Shown: positions 36,276-45,253, counted from the stretch's first letter. The stretch is DNA of 64,000 bases from Candidatus Schekmanbacteria bacterium RIFCSPLOWO2_02_FULL_38_14 (GCA_001790855.1 MGDH01000022.1:127945-191944), one strand, 5' to 3'. Program-made: numbers and translations. Notes: generated from the sequence alone by a model not told the origin.

Positions 36276-37439
36276 CTATAAACTCACTCCAAAAGCAGCG
36301 CAGCGGACCAAATCAGCACCCATCAAATCACCTTCAAGAAACGCCCTGAACCTGCAACCTCCTCTGCAATCTTTCAAATATTCACAGCCACTGCACTTGA
36401 GCTCATCAAGTCTAAAATGTTTTAACCTCTTCCAACACTCTCCTATGGTATCATTATATATACTGCCCAGAGGTTGGTCAATAAAAAAACTGCACTTGCA
36501 AACTCTTCCGTCAGGGGTAATTGCGCAGAGATGAGAGCCACAGGAGAATTTCCCTGATGATTCGTATAAGCCCGACCCAAACCCATACTTCAAAAACCTG
36601 CCTCCTTTTTCAGGAGACAGGGAAAAATCAGGATTTGTCTCAAGGTAACCGGAAAAAACCGGGAAATCAACTGACCAGTCCTTTACTCCCATTTTCTTAA
36701 ACAGCTTTTCCATTTCGTCAAAATCATCAAGGTTGTACGGATGGATTATTGTCGCAACTGAAAGGTCAATTCCTTCTTTGAGAACATTTTCAGCCCCCCT
36801 CATTGCAGCTTTAAACATTCCCCTGCCACGCAGTAAATCATGGGATTTTTCTATTCCGTCTATGCTTATCTGAACCTCCTGGACCTTTAACATCTTAGCT
36901 GCCTGAGGAGTTATGAGGGTCCCGTTGGATAGAAGTATTGAACGGAATTGATATTTGCCAACACCATCATTAAATTTCCAGAATTCCTTATGAAGCAGAG
37001 GTTCTCCACCTGAAATTATTAATCTCAATCCCTGAAGTCTTTCAAACTGCTCACAAATATCAAAAATTTTCTCTAAACCCAGTTCTTTCTTTTTCTGCCT
37101 TCCAAGATAACAGTGCCTGCATCTGAGATTACATTTATCTGTTATCTGAAGCTCAAGATATCTCAGAGATGGTTTCAACGGCTTTGATAATATTATTTTT
37201 CTTTTAGAAGGCTTCTTATACAGGGTAAGGAGTTTTTCTTCAAAGCAGTATTCAAGGAGCTCCTCATCACTTTTTAAATTGCTTTTCTTGTTTGTACCGT
37301 CACAGAGTTTCAGAAACTCAAATGCCTCCTGATTAAGCTGGTAAAGCTCATCTCTGTCCCTGTGATACAGAGATGGTCTTTCAAGGTTTTTTAAAGAGCA
37401 TGGTTTTGATAAAGTCAGATATTTTTTTTCTGAAGACAT
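36276..37439 (-). CDS. Radical SAM/SPASM peptide-modifying enzyme with PqqD-like (RRE) N terminus
   Basis: A 387-aa protein. Residues about 5-75 look like a PqqD-type RiPP recognition element (LYQLNQEAFEFLKLCDGTN...LLEYCFEEKLL). The radical SAM core has C103NLRCRHC for the SAM cluster and ISGGEPLLHKEFW. The C-terminal SPASM region has cysteines at 300, 305, 314, 316, 335, 349, 352, 358, 362 and 380 (CAITPDGRVCKCSFF, CSGCEYLKDCRGGC), enough for two auxiliary [4Fe-4S] clusters. This layout is that of enzymes forming thioether or C-C links in ribosomal peptides. It is preceded by tusA, iscU and iscS, which could supply its clusters. The chemistry is inferred; a heme-pathway-like SPASM role is less likely given the RRE. 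Confidence 0.9.
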   Translation of the reverse strand: MSSEKKYLTLSKPCSLKNLERPSLYHRDRDELYQLNQEAFEFLKLCDGTNKKSNLKSDEELLEYCFEEKLLTLYKKPSKRKIILSKPLKPSLRYLELQITDKCNLRCRHCYLGRQKKKELGLEKIFDICEQFERLQGLRLIISGGEPLLHKEFWKFNDGVGKYQFRSILLSNGTLITPQAAKMLKVQEVQISIDGIEKSHDLLRGRGMFKAAMRGAENVLKEGIDLSVATIIHPYNLDDFDEMEKLFKKMGVKDWSVDFPVFSGYLETNPDFSLSPEKGGRFLKYGFGSGLYESSGKFSCGSHLCAITPDGRVCKCSFFIDQPLGSIYNDTIGECWKRLKHFRLDELKCSGCEYLKDCRGGCRFRAFLEGDLMGADLVRCAAFGVSL

Positions 37440-37565
37440 TAATTGAAAAATACTTATAATGTGACATATGCCTTTGCAATATGCCCCATTATGTTAATTT
37501 CGTTTTTTACTTTAAAATGGGCTGTTTTATTTTTTAAAGGCAGACCAATCTTTCGGTTTTCCTGA

Positions 37566-37805
37566 CTACTCGTCAGCAACAAGCTTTTTTACAAACACAT
37601 GAAACTGGTCATCGGCTTTTTCTATTTTTAGAAACTGGTTACCGGTGCTTTTACACCATGAAGGCATATCCTTTACAATTCCCTCATCATCTGCAATCAC
37701 CTCGAGAATCTGTCCTACTTTCAACTCCTTCATCTTCTTTGTTGTCAAAAGTATTGGCATTGGACAGTAGAGTCCAACAGCATCTAACTTTTCATCAGCC
37801 TCCAT
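37566..37805 (-). CDS. TusA/SirA-family sulfur carrier
   Basis: A 79-aa protein with the hallmark CPxP (DAVGLYCPMPILLTTKKMKEL), whose Cys carries persulfide. The start is the ATG at 37805 after GAGGAGAAC; an open extension to 37880 lacks conservation. TusA-type proteins receive sulfur from a cysteine desulfurase and pass it on for tRNA thiolation, molybdenum cofactor or other uses. IscS and a DsrE-like protein in the same unit fit that relay. Confidence 0.92.
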   Translation of the reverse strand: MEADEKLDAVGLYCPMPILLTTKKMKELKVGQILEVIADDEGIVKDMPSWCKSTGNQFLKIEKADDQFHVFVKKLVADE

Positions 37806-37949
37806 ATTGTTCTCCTCGTCTAACTTTAATTGAAGTCCCAAATCACAAGCATCAAATTTAAAATAAATTTCAAAATCCAAACAATCAACTTATAATTATT
37901 TTAGTTATTGAAATTTTGGCAATTGGGATTTTTTTAGAATTGAATTTTG

Positions 37950-38345
37950 TTATTTGAAATTATTCTTCTGCTTATTTCCCTTATTCTGGTATTCTTCAAT
38001 CGCTGCTTTTAGTGCATCAGCGGCAAGGTTTGAGCAGTGCATTTTTTGTGGAGGAAGTCCGTCTAAAGCTTCAGCTACAGTTGCTTTGGAAATCTTCAGG
38101 GCTTCATCAATAGTTTTTCCTATTACAAGTTCTGTAACCATGGAACTTGTTGCAATTGCGGCACCGCATCCAAAGGTCTTAAACTTTGCTTCAACTATCT
38201 TGCCATCTTTTACTTTAATAAAGAGTTTCATTATGTCCCCGCAGGATGCATTTCCTACTGTTCCTACTCCATCAGCGTCAGTAATCTCACCAACATTTCT
38301 GGGATTTTGAAAATGCTCCATAACTTTTTCAGAATATTTTTCCAT
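37950..38345 (-). CDS. iscU: Fe-S cluster scaffold IscU (NifU N-terminal type)
   Basis: A 131-aa scaffold on which [2Fe-2S] and [4Fe-4S] clusters are built. The three ligand cysteines are visible, C35 (GNASCGD, with the nearby Asp), C60 (KTFGCGAAIATSS) and C104 (KMHCSNLAADAL), as is the N-terminal EKVMEHFQNPRNVG. LPPQKMHC replaces the LPPVKxHC motif that binds HscA-type chaperones, with Q for V. It lies next to iscS in the order iscS-iscU, with a 216-nt gap that holds repeats. Confidence 0.96.
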   Translation of the reverse strand: MEKYSEKVMEHFQNPRNVGEITDADGVGTVGNASCGDIMKLFIKVKDGKIVEAKFKTFGCGAAIATSSMVTELVIGKTIDEALKISKATVAEALDGLPPQKMHCSNLAADALKAAIEEYQNKGNKQKNNFK

Positions 38346-38446
38346 AACATCTATTCCCCTTTCTAACCTTTATCCTGCCGGATTTTATACTTAAATTAAA
38401 AGTCTAAATTAAATCCCTAAAACTATGTAAATCCTAAATTCTTTTT

Positions 38447-38556
38447 TATAGCTGTAAGCTATAAGTTGTAAGTTGTAAACTTTTTTAAAATTTTAAGACT
38501 TTACTTTTAAAACTTTAATACTTTTGATTAGTTTCTTTTTTACAGCTTATAGCTGT
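38447..38556. repeat. Inverted and tandem AGCTATAAG-type repeat between iscS and iscU
   Basis: TATAGCTGTAAGCTATAAG (from about 38448) is partly repeated as GTTGTAAGTTGTAA. It has an inverted relative, TACAGCTTATAGCTG, at 38541-38555, just after the iscS stop. Similar GCTATAAGCTATAAG units precede tmRNA (about 24593-24610). Function unknown. Confidence 0.45.
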
Positions 38557-38561
38557 TTTAC

Positions 38562-39740
38562 TCATTTCATCATCTTGGCTTCTTCATAAAGAGGAGACAT
38601 CTTTCTGAGCCGCTCAACAATGGGAGGCAGTATCTGGCAGATATAATCTACATCTTCATCACTGCTTTCAGCACCAAGGCTGAAAAGAAGCGAGCCCTGG
38701 GCTATCTCAGGAGCAACTCCCATTGCAGTCAAAACATGAGAGGCTTTAAGCGCTCTTGATGTACACGCTGAACCACTGGAAGCAGCAACCCCGTCAATAT
38801 CCAGGAATAAAAGCATTGACTCGCCTTCTACATACTCCACAGAAATATTAACGTTACCCGGAAGCCTTTTTATTTGATGACCATTCAGATATGCGTGGCC
38901 AATCTTCGAAAGAATACCATTTATAAATTTATCTCTCAGCGCAGTCATTTTTTTTACTCTTCCCGGAATCTCTTCCTTTGCAAGTTCACAGGCTTTACCC
39001 ATTCCAGCAATTCCGGCAACATTCTCAGTACCGGCTCTTCTGCCATTTTCCTGAATTCCTCCATCAATAAAAGGAGTAACCCTTACTCCCTTTCTGATAT
39101 AAATTGCTCCTATCCCCTTTGGACCGTAGAACTGATGTGCCGCAAGACTAAGCAAATCAACCCCAAGCTCATTGACATTTACAGGAATTGTTCCTGCTGT
39201 CTGAACAGCATCGGTATGAAAAATAATTCCGGTCTCTTTTACAATTTTGCTTATTTCTCCAATTGGCTCAATGCTCCCAATCTCGTTTGAAGCATGAAGA
39301 ATTGAGACAAGTATTGTATCCTTTTTTATTGCTGATTTTACTGCCTGAGGGTCAACCATTCCAAATTTATCAACAGGAAGATAAGTAACTTCAAAGTCTT
39401 GTTTCTCCAGACTCTTTGCTGAATACAAAACCGCGTGATGCTCAATCTGTGAGGTTATTATATGCCTGCCCTTTTTCTGATGGGCAAGAGCAATTCCCTT
39501 TAAGGCAAAGTTGTCGCTTTCTGTCCCTGAAGATGTAAAATAGATTTCCTCAGGCAAAGCGCCTATCAACCCTGCAACCTTCGCTCTTGCTTCATCAACT
39601 GCCTGCTTTGGTTTATCGCCGAAGTTATGAAGACTTTGGGGATTACCAAAATCTTCTCTTATAAATGGTATCATTGCATCTGCAACTTCAGCCCTTACAG
39701 GCGTAGTTGAGGCATAATCCATATAAACCTTCCGTTTCAT
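38562..39740 (-). CDS. iscS: Cysteine desulfurase IscS/NifS
   Basis: A PLP enzyme (392 aa) that releases sulfur from cysteine as enzyme-bound persulfide. It has YMDYASTTPVRAEVADAM, FTSSGTESDNFALKG, the PLP Lys block SLAAHQFYGPKGIGAIYI, and the active-site Cys loop ASSGSACTSRALKASHVL. The ATG at 39740 is set by AAGGAG eight bases upstream. It is the sulfur donor for IscU and probably TusA in this operon. Confidence 0.97.
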   Translation of the reverse strand: MKRKVYMDYASTTPVRAEVADAMIPFIREDFGNPQSLHNFGDKPKQAVDEARAKVAGLIGALPEEIYFTSSGTESDNFALKGIALAHQKKGRHIITSQIEHHAVLYSAKSLEKQDFEVTYLPVDKFGMVDPQAVKSAIKKDTILVSILHASNEIGSIEPIGEISKIVKETGIIFHTDAVQTAGTIPVNVNELGVDLLSLAAHQFYGPKGIGAIYIRKGVRVTPFIDGGIQENGRRAGTENVAGIAGMGKACELAKEEIPGRVKKMTALRDKFINGILSKIGHAYLNGHQIKRLPGNVNISVEYVEGESMLLFLDIDGVAASSGSACTSRALKASHVLTAMGVAPEIAQGSLLFSLGAESSDEDVDYICQILPPIVERLRKMSPLYEEAKMMK

Positions 39741-39769
39741 CACTTCCACTCCTTAACCCCTTGAACCCT

Positions 39770-40207
39770 CTAAATATAAAGCTTTGTATCCGCATCAGAT
39801 GCAAGCTTTAATATTGATGGCAAACCTGTTATTTCATCTACTTTCTTAAGGACTTCCTCTTTTCTCAGACCCATGAATTCCACATTTGCACTGCAGGCTA
39901 AAAATTTTAATGTTCCAAGGCTCTTAACCGTATCAATCATTTCAGTTATTGAGTTAGGATTCATTGCCTTCATCTTCTGGTACACATCCTTACCATTATT
40001 TTGAAACTCCGCAGACATATCTTCTATGTCTGTCTTCCCCTCAACAAACTTCTTTAAAGCCTCAAAAAACAGAACCACATAAACTTCCTCTCCCATTGCC
40101 GCTGCTGTTACAGCAATAGTAGCAGTCTGATAAAGCCTGTCAAAGGTACTGCTGTGAGCAAAGATTACAAGCCTTCTGCGTTTTTTTTCCATCTTTTCTT
40201 CTGCCAT
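39770..40207 (-). CDS. DsrE/DsrF-like family protein
   Basis: A 145-aa protein with the DsrE-type fold signature at its N terminus: RRLVIFAHSSTFDRLYQTATIAVTAAAMGEEVYVVLFFEAL. This family includes sulfur-transfer proteins and membrane-peroxiredoxin-like forms. A single Cys near the usual active position is seen in KFLACSANVEFMGL. The start is the ATG at 40207, five bases after AGGA. Sitting between nfu and iscS, it is probably a sulfur relay partner of TusA. Confidence 0.8.
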   Translation of the reverse strand: MAEEKMEKKRRRLVIFAHSSTFDRLYQTATIAVTAAAMGEEVYVVLFFEALKKFVEGKTDIEDMSAEFQNNGKDVYQKMKAMNPNSITEMIDTVKSLGTLKFLACSANVEFMGLRKEEVLKKVDEITGLPSILKLASDADTKLYI

Positions 40208-40366
40208 CAAAATCCTATTACAATTCCAAAAATTTTATAGAAAACCCTGTACTTATGACTACAAAGATTAATAATCAAACCCTCCAGTATTTGCAGCCAC
40301 AAGCTTTAACCTGCGTATCAGGGTTCTGTTTGCAGTCCCCGTAATCGAAAACCTATAAAAGAATTT

Positions 40367-40585
40367 TTAAACTGAAACAACCTCCTCAATCTCGGGAACT
40401 TCTTCTTTTATTGCCCTTTCAACTCCCATTTTCAGGGTCATCTGCGCTCCGGGGCATCCGGCACACGCTCCTATGAGCTTAACCTTCACCTTTTTGTCCT
40501 CAATACCTATTAGCTCTATATCCCCGCCATCCATCTGTAGCTTTGGCCTTATCTTATCTATAACAGCCTGCACTTTATCTAACAT
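40367..40585 (-). CDS. NifU C-terminal-domain (Nfu-type) Fe-S carrier
   Basis: A 72-aa protein formed entirely by an Nfu domain. It has KIRPKLQMDGGDIELIGIEDKKVKVKL followed by the cluster motif CAGCPGAQMTLKMGVERAI. Two subunits share a [4Fe-4S] cluster via CxxC in known Nfu proteins. The start is the ATG at 40585 after AGAGGTGA. It lies upstream of dsrE-iscS-iscU-tusA and would deliver clusters to client enzymes, possibly the rSAM protein in the same run. Confidence 0.94.
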   Translation of the reverse strand: MLDKVQAVIDKIRPKLQMDGGDIELIGIEDKKVKVKLIGACAGCPGAQMTLKMGVERAIKEEVPEIEEVVSV

Positions 40586-40677
40586 TTTCAATCACCTCTC
40601 TTTCAGAAATTGAACCTTCCGTCTATTGATTTAATACTGTTTTAAATTATTTTTTCAATGCAAATCCTTATTTAGCA

Positions 40678-40884
40678 TCACATTTCCTGCAATATATTCT
40701 TTTCATATTCCTCTTCAAGCATTCTGACATGCTTTGCCTCTTCTTCAGCAAGGAATGAGAACATTTTCTTAGCCCCGGGGTCATCTACAACTTTAGACGC
40801 CTTCTTGTAAAACTCATAAGCGATTTTTTCTCTCTGAATTGCAATCTGGAGAGCATCCTGAACTCTTGTCGTTGAATCAATCAT
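40678..40884 (-). CDS. Short ferritin-like/rubrerythrin-type protein
   Basis: Only 68 aa: two helices with carboxylate metal ligands (QREKIAYEFYKKASKVV and FSFLAEEEAKHVRMLEEEYEK, giving ExxH-type positions). That is half of a normal four-helix ferritin-like domain, so it should dimerise to complete a di-iron site. There is no rubredoxin part. It is first in the minus-strand sulfur/Fe-S run. An oxidative-stress or iron-handling role is inferred. Confidence 0.8.
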   Translation of the reverse strand: MIDSTTRVQDALQIAIQREKIAYEFYKKASKVVDDPGAKKMFSFLAEEEAKHVRMLEEEYEKNILQEM

Positions 40885-41260
40885 CTGTCTTCCTCCAAAA
40901 ATAAACTTTTATGTCTGTCTCCAAGATTTTATAAATCATAGCCAAACTGAACTTAACAAATAGTTTTAATTAGTTAAAAAGTCAAGAGTTCAATTAATGT
41001 TGTGGGAGCCAAATGAAATAACACTCATAAAACAAAATTGTCCGTTATTGAGTATGTTATTGCCATTCCAAGAAACGAGTTTTCAAAAAATGCGCATTTT
41101 GGGACAGCCTGACGGTTTTTTTTATTTCCTATTTCTCAGAAGTCTTGGGGTTTAAAGGGGAACGCTGTTAGTGCAATTGTTATGGCAAATGTTCTATGTC
41201 CTCCAAATCCTTATGCCTGCCACATGCTCGTTTGTTGGCCTTAAGATCACAATAAGGTAC
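40885..41260. other. Intergenic region without visible gene
   Basis: About 375 bases with no supported ORF, RNA or clear repeat. It precedes the minus-strand ferritin-like/nfu unit and should contain its promoter, but I cannot pick one confidently. Confidence 0.35.
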
Positions 41261-41470
41261 TCAACTCCGTTGAAGTTCAGCAATCTCAAGAAGTCTTTGA
41301 AGTCTGGATGAAGTTCGATTTGTGCCATACACCATCCGTCGATTGATCTCAATTGCGTTCAAACGGTCGACCTGTTTTTGGGATAACCAATACTCTTTCT
41401 CCTCCATTATATCATTGAGGGAAGAAACATTCAGCCGTGTCTTATCAAGGCGAGGTATATAGTCAGCCAT
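41261..41470 (-). CDS. Small hypothetical protein
   Basis: A 69-aa charged, helical protein of unknown family (MADYIPRLDKTRLNVSSLND...YWLSQKQVDRLNAIEINRRM). A GAGAGGA lies about 11 bases before the ATG, which is somewhat far. There is no cysteine, membrane helix or known motif. It stands alone between two intergenic stretches, and a GCGAAGCGACG repeat lies some 170 nt upstream. Coding looks plausible from amino-acid composition only. Confidence 0.5.
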   Translation of the reverse strand: MADYIPRLDKTRLNVSSLNDIMEEKEYWLSQKQVDRLNAIEINRRMVYGTNRTSSRLQRLLEIAELQRS

Positions 41471-41710
41471 ATCTTATTATTCCTCTCATTTTTGCTATAA
41501 TATTCAAAATATTCAATAAAAATTTACAATACAATTAGTCATATGTCAATTAAAACAACCCAAAATTTGTATTGCCCTTAGTGGTATAATGCAGTATAAA
41601 AATCAAATAATAATTATGACAATAAAGGAAATGGTTGTTAATGAGATTGCCACGTCGCTTCGCTCCTCGCAATGACCGGCAAGCAGGTATCTCAAAGACA
41701 TTAAAAAAAA

Positions 41711-43111
41711 TTACCTAATCCCGTATTCCCCCCACCTCTTCATTACCTTTTCAATAATCTCCTTTGATGATTTTCCCGGCTCAGGAAATTTTGCAGGATA
41801 CCCTTCTTCCTGAAGTTTCATTGTAGCATCAATTGTAACCTTTGCAACACTTTGCCTTCCTGCTGTTGCAACATCAAAGCTGGGACCCTGAAGTTTTGGA
41901 TTAAGAATAATGTCTTTCTCAAAATCAACCCTTGTTGCCAAAGCCCACATAACCTGCGAAGGGTCATTAACATCAATATCCTCATCAACAACAACCAGCA
42001 TCTTTATCATTATGCTCCACGGGAAGGTCCAGATTTTCTCGTTTATCTCCTTTGCAACAAACGGTTTCTCTTTCCTGACTGAAACAACATAGATATGCCC
42101 CATGCTTGCTGAGTCAAAGGTAAAGTCAACAATCTGCGGCAGTGCCTTTTTAAGCTGCGCCTTCTGCTGTTTGCTTAAAAGATACCTGTAAACCTCCATC
42201 TCACCCTCAGGAGTCTGCCCGGTCATGCTTGTCTCAAAAATTGCATCCTTCCTGTGTGTTATGCACTTTATTCTTATCACATAATTATCCTTGACCTTTG
42301 TATAGTAGCCCTGAAAATCCACATAGGGACCCTCAGGTTTTTTTGTGTTTGGCAGAAGCTCGCCCTCCAGAACTATCTCTGCGTCTGCAAGAACTTCCAA
42401 GTCAACAGTCCTGCACTTCACCATCTCAACTGCCTTTCCTCTGACAGCGCCTGCCTGCGCTACTTCATCAATTTTCCCTGCAAGCGGAAGCGCAGCGCAA
42501 AGCCACACAGCAGGGTCACACCCAATCACAACTGCAACATCAAGAGGCTTTCCCTCTTTTTCTCTCTTTTGAAAATGCCTGAGCATATGGCGGTTTGGAA
42601 AACCAAAATTGACATTAATCTCGTTCTTATCCCTCACCATCATCCTGTAAATTCCTGCATTCCGCGCACCTGTCTCAGGGTCTTTGCTGATTGAAACTCC
42701 GGCAGTAATATATCTTCCGCCTTCTTTTGGATTAAACTTTGGAACAGGGAATTTTAATAAATCAACATCATCACCTGTAAGCACAACTTCCTGAGATTTT
42801 CCTCTCTCAACAATTACAGGCGGGAAATCGTTTCTTGGAATATTCAAAAGATTTTCAATCTCATCATCAAGCTCTCTGCTGTTTCTCTCAAAGGCAAGCT
42901 CAACTCTTTTTGAAGATGTCAGCTGCCCTATTAAAACAGGAAACCCGGAACCCTTTACTTTTTCAAAAAGAATTGCCCTGTTTTTCTCTTTGCTCGCCCG
43001 GACAAAAACCGCTGAAAGTTCCTGGTCCCAGTCAACCTCGGCTTTTACTCTCACAAGCTCTCCTTCATCTTCAAGCCTTTTTATAAACTCTCTCACATCC
43101 CTGTATGGCAT
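41711..43111 (-). CDS. UbiD-family decarboxylase
   Basis: A 466-aa member of the UbiD family of prenylated-FMN (de)carboxylases. It has the N-terminal YRDVREFIKRLEDEGELVRVKAEVDWDQE, GRYITAGVSISKDPETGARNAGIYRMM, and the cofactor and active-site region NFGFPNRHMLRHFQK and LPNTKKPEGPYVDFQGYY (E-P-E-like acid positions). It ends with a VDFEKDIILNPKLQGPSFDVAT block. Members act on 4-hydroxybenzoate polyprenyl derivatives or other aromatic acids. No UbiX-type prenyltransferase is in the window. GGAGG precedes the ATG. Confidence 0.9.
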   Translation of the reverse strand: MPYRDVREFIKRLEDEGELVRVKAEVDWDQELSAVFVRASKEKNRAILFEKVKGSGFPVLIGQLTSSKRVELAFERNSRELDDEIENLLNIPRNDFPPVIVERGKSQEVVLTGDDVDLLKFPVPKFNPKEGGRYITAGVSISKDPETGARNAGIYRMMVRDKNEINVNFGFPNRHMLRHFQKREKEGKPLDVAVVIGCDPAVWLCAALPLAGKIDEVAQAGAVRGKAVEMVKCRTVDLEVLADAEIVLEGELLPNTKKPEGPYVDFQGYYTKVKDNYVIRIKCITHRKDAIFETSMTGQTPEGEMEVYRYLLSKQQKAQLKKALPQIVDFTFDSASMGHIYVVSVRKEKPFVAKEINEKIWTFPWSIMIKMLVVVDEDIDVNDPSQVMWALATRVDFEKDIILNPKLQGPSFDVATAGRQSVAKVTIDATMKLQEEGYPAKFPEPGKSSKEIIEKVMKRWGEYGIR

Positions 43112-43361
43112 AACAATTCCTCCAGATTTTTTTCACACTATAAACAGGGAAAAATCAATTCTGTCAAGGGGAAACAGCTCGTAAATAAGTTTATCAGGTT
43201 GTTACTAAACAGAGATAAACAATCTAAATCATAGCAGGACAGTTGAACCATCAGACGAAGAGTTGTCCGTATATTAACAGAATATATTAAATCAATCTGA
43301 AGCTATAAACCATAAGCAATTGGTAGATTTCTGAAAAGGACAAAGTCTTTTTCAGAAATCT

Positions 43362-45146
43362 CTAATAAACCCTGACAGGGAAAAGTTTTGGCATAGCAAG
43401 TTTTTTGACAATTATGGGATAAATATAGCTTTGCCCTGAATCAATAACCATACCAACATTGTAGTTTCCTACCTGGTCTGATGTGAACTCTACTGAGGCA
43501 GTAAATTTTCCATCAGTAATATCAGCATAAAATTTAATTCTATTATCAGGATTAGATTCATCTATAAAAAACATTACTACTCTATTGCCTGGTTTAGTTA
43601 CTGTTCCGCTTATCAAGACTGTTTCATTCTTGGAATACGAAGTAGGAAGAGAGTTATCAAGGATTATCCCGTTATCCTCAAAGGTATCAACTGCAAGGGG
43701 CATATCTCCTGGATATGCTCCAAACTCCTGCGCGCCAATCAGCATTCCATCATCAGTCAGCGTAATTCCAAGCCCGACTCTTGACCATTTCGGGTTAAGA
43801 ATATTTGCCTCATGCGCAGGGCTTTCCTCAAGCCCAACATGCATTCCCAAAACACTGTTGCCCCAGCTCAAGTTTTCTCCAACAACCCCTCCTTCAGGAA
43901 TCCCTTCAGCCTCTGCCCTTTGCTGAGGACCCTCTCCCTGCGGATTTATATGGCCAAAATAATTATTTGCTTTCATATCATTTGTATGTCCTTGTCCTGC
44001 CTTGTTGAGAATCGGGTCAAGTGTTACCGCATTCAAACCAACTGACTCCCTTTCTTCATTTATCAACGCCAACCATTCCTGCCTAAAAGTAGCAAGGTCA
44101 AAACTGCCATCAAATTTTGGGAAATAGTTATCAAGGGGAACAATAGGAATACCAGCTCCAACATAAACAGGCCTGTTAAGAGACGCCGAACCGGCATAGC
44201 CGTTTATTTCAATTATATAAACTCCTTCATCCTGAAAATTATAAGAAAGAGTGAAATCTGAGCCTTTAGGAAGTTTTGGTCCAAAATATTCATCCTTTAT
44301 TGTTCCTGATGTAGTCATCCTTACATTTTCAACAAATTTGCTTGGAAGCTTTATTGACACATCTGCCCTGAAATCAGCTAATGCCTTGCCTGAAAGATTT
44401 ATCTTGCCGCCTTTATTCACCTGGTCAGGAAATGATGATGTAAGCGATATTTGACTGCTTTCAATAGTATCAAATCTATGGATTAAAGCCTTTGCAGTAA
44501 TTGAACCAATATTCTGATAATCTGTGTTTCTGCTATTGCTTAAGGAAAGATTTATCTGAAGATTTTCTCCTGCAACAAAATCCTGAAACTGCGTATAGTC
44601 TGTTTCCCAAGTTTCTGTATTAAAATTATAAATAAGCTCCTTTGAAAGGGTTAATAAAGAGCTGTTTTCAACAATTTTAGCAATGCTCTTATTCCCCTGA
44701 ACAAAATCTATTCTGGCAAAAGCAAACCCTTTGCTATCCCAGCTTAGGGTTGTTTCATTATTTTTAATCTTAAAGGTAATAGGTTGTTCAGAAGGTTTCT
44801 TTTTTACAAGAAATTTCTTGCTTACTGCTTTTCTGGTGTCAGGAAGGATTATTACTACCTTTACATAACCTGTCTTTGCTGTTGAAGAAACTGTGATTGT
44901 TGCCTTAATCCTGCTTGCAGAAAGAACCTCTGCGGAGTTTACAGTGATTCCATCATTTTTAAATGAAACTGTTAACCCCTCAATAAACCCCCTTCCTCGT
45001 ATTATTACCTGCTGATTTTCACTTCCCTGAATTACGCTTGCAGGCTTAAATGCAGTTATAACAGGTTTTGGGGTTAGGGCAAATGCGTTAAGGGATGAAA
45101 ATAGAAAGACAGAAATGAGAAGATTTAAAAAATATTTTCTTTTCAT
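43362..45146 (-). CDS. Secreted CAP/SCP-domain protein with IPT/TIG domain
   Basis: A 594-aa exported protein. The signal peptide (about 1-23, FLNLLISVFLFSSLNAFA) is followed by an IPT/TIG-like beta domain (about 28-115, ITAFKPASVIQGSENQQVIIRGRGF). A beta-rich middle of unknown family precedes a bacterial CAP/SCP domain (about 355-470, ALINEERESVGLNAVTLDPILNKAGQGHTNDMKANNYFGH...GENLSWGN). A C-terminal beta domain, about 490-594, is unassigned. CAP proteins of bacteria are often secreted and of unknown enzymatic role. It stands alone. Confidence 0.85.
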   Translation of the reverse strand: MKRKYFLNLLISVFLFSSLNAFALTPKPVITAFKPASVIQGSENQQVIIRGRGFIEGLTVSFKNDGITVNSAEVLSASRIKATITVSSTAKTGYVKVVIILPDTRKAVSKKFLVKKKPSEQPITFKIKNNETTLSWDSKGFAFARIDFVQGNKSIAKIVENSSLLTLSKELIYNFNTETWETDYTQFQDFVAGENLQINLSLSNSRNTDYQNIGSITAKALIHRFDTIESSQISLTSSFPDQVNKGGKINLSGKALADFRADVSIKLPSKFVENVRMTTSGTIKDEYFGPKLPKGSDFTLSYNFQDEGVYIIEINGYAGSASLNRPVYVGAGIPIVPLDNYFPKFDGSFDLATFRQEWLALINEERESVGLNAVTLDPILNKAGQGHTNDMKANNYFGHINPQGEGPQQRAEAEGIPEGGVVGENLSWGNSVLGMHVGLEESPAHEANILNPKWSRVGLGITLTDDGMLIGAQEFGAYPGDMPLAVDTFEDNGIILDNSLPTSYSKNETVLISGTVTKPGNRVVMFFIDESNPDNRIKFYADITDGKFTASVEFTSDQVGNYNVGMVIDSGQSYIYPIIVKKLAMPKLFPVRVY

Positions 45147-45183
45147 AAAAAATATTTTTCTCTGAGAATCCCCCTCACCCTAA

Positions 45184-45253
45184 CCCTCTCCCACAAGGGG
45201 AGAGGGAAATGATTAGAGGTTCAATCTTTATTCCCCTCCCTTGATGGGAGGGG
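45184..45253. repeat. Palindromic CCCTCTCCC/GGGAGAGGG repeats
   Basis: Two hairpins: CCCTCTCCC-ACAAG-GGGAGAGGG (45184-45206) and CCCCTCCC with GGGAGGGG (45233-45253). They share a sequence style with the palindromes at 46009-46093 on the other side of acdB. Confidence 0.75.

Noticed and set aside
38401-38561. Small RNA gene between iscS and iscU
   Set aside because: The hairpin potential is explained by a dispersed AGCTATAAG repeat; no promoter or terminator is visible.
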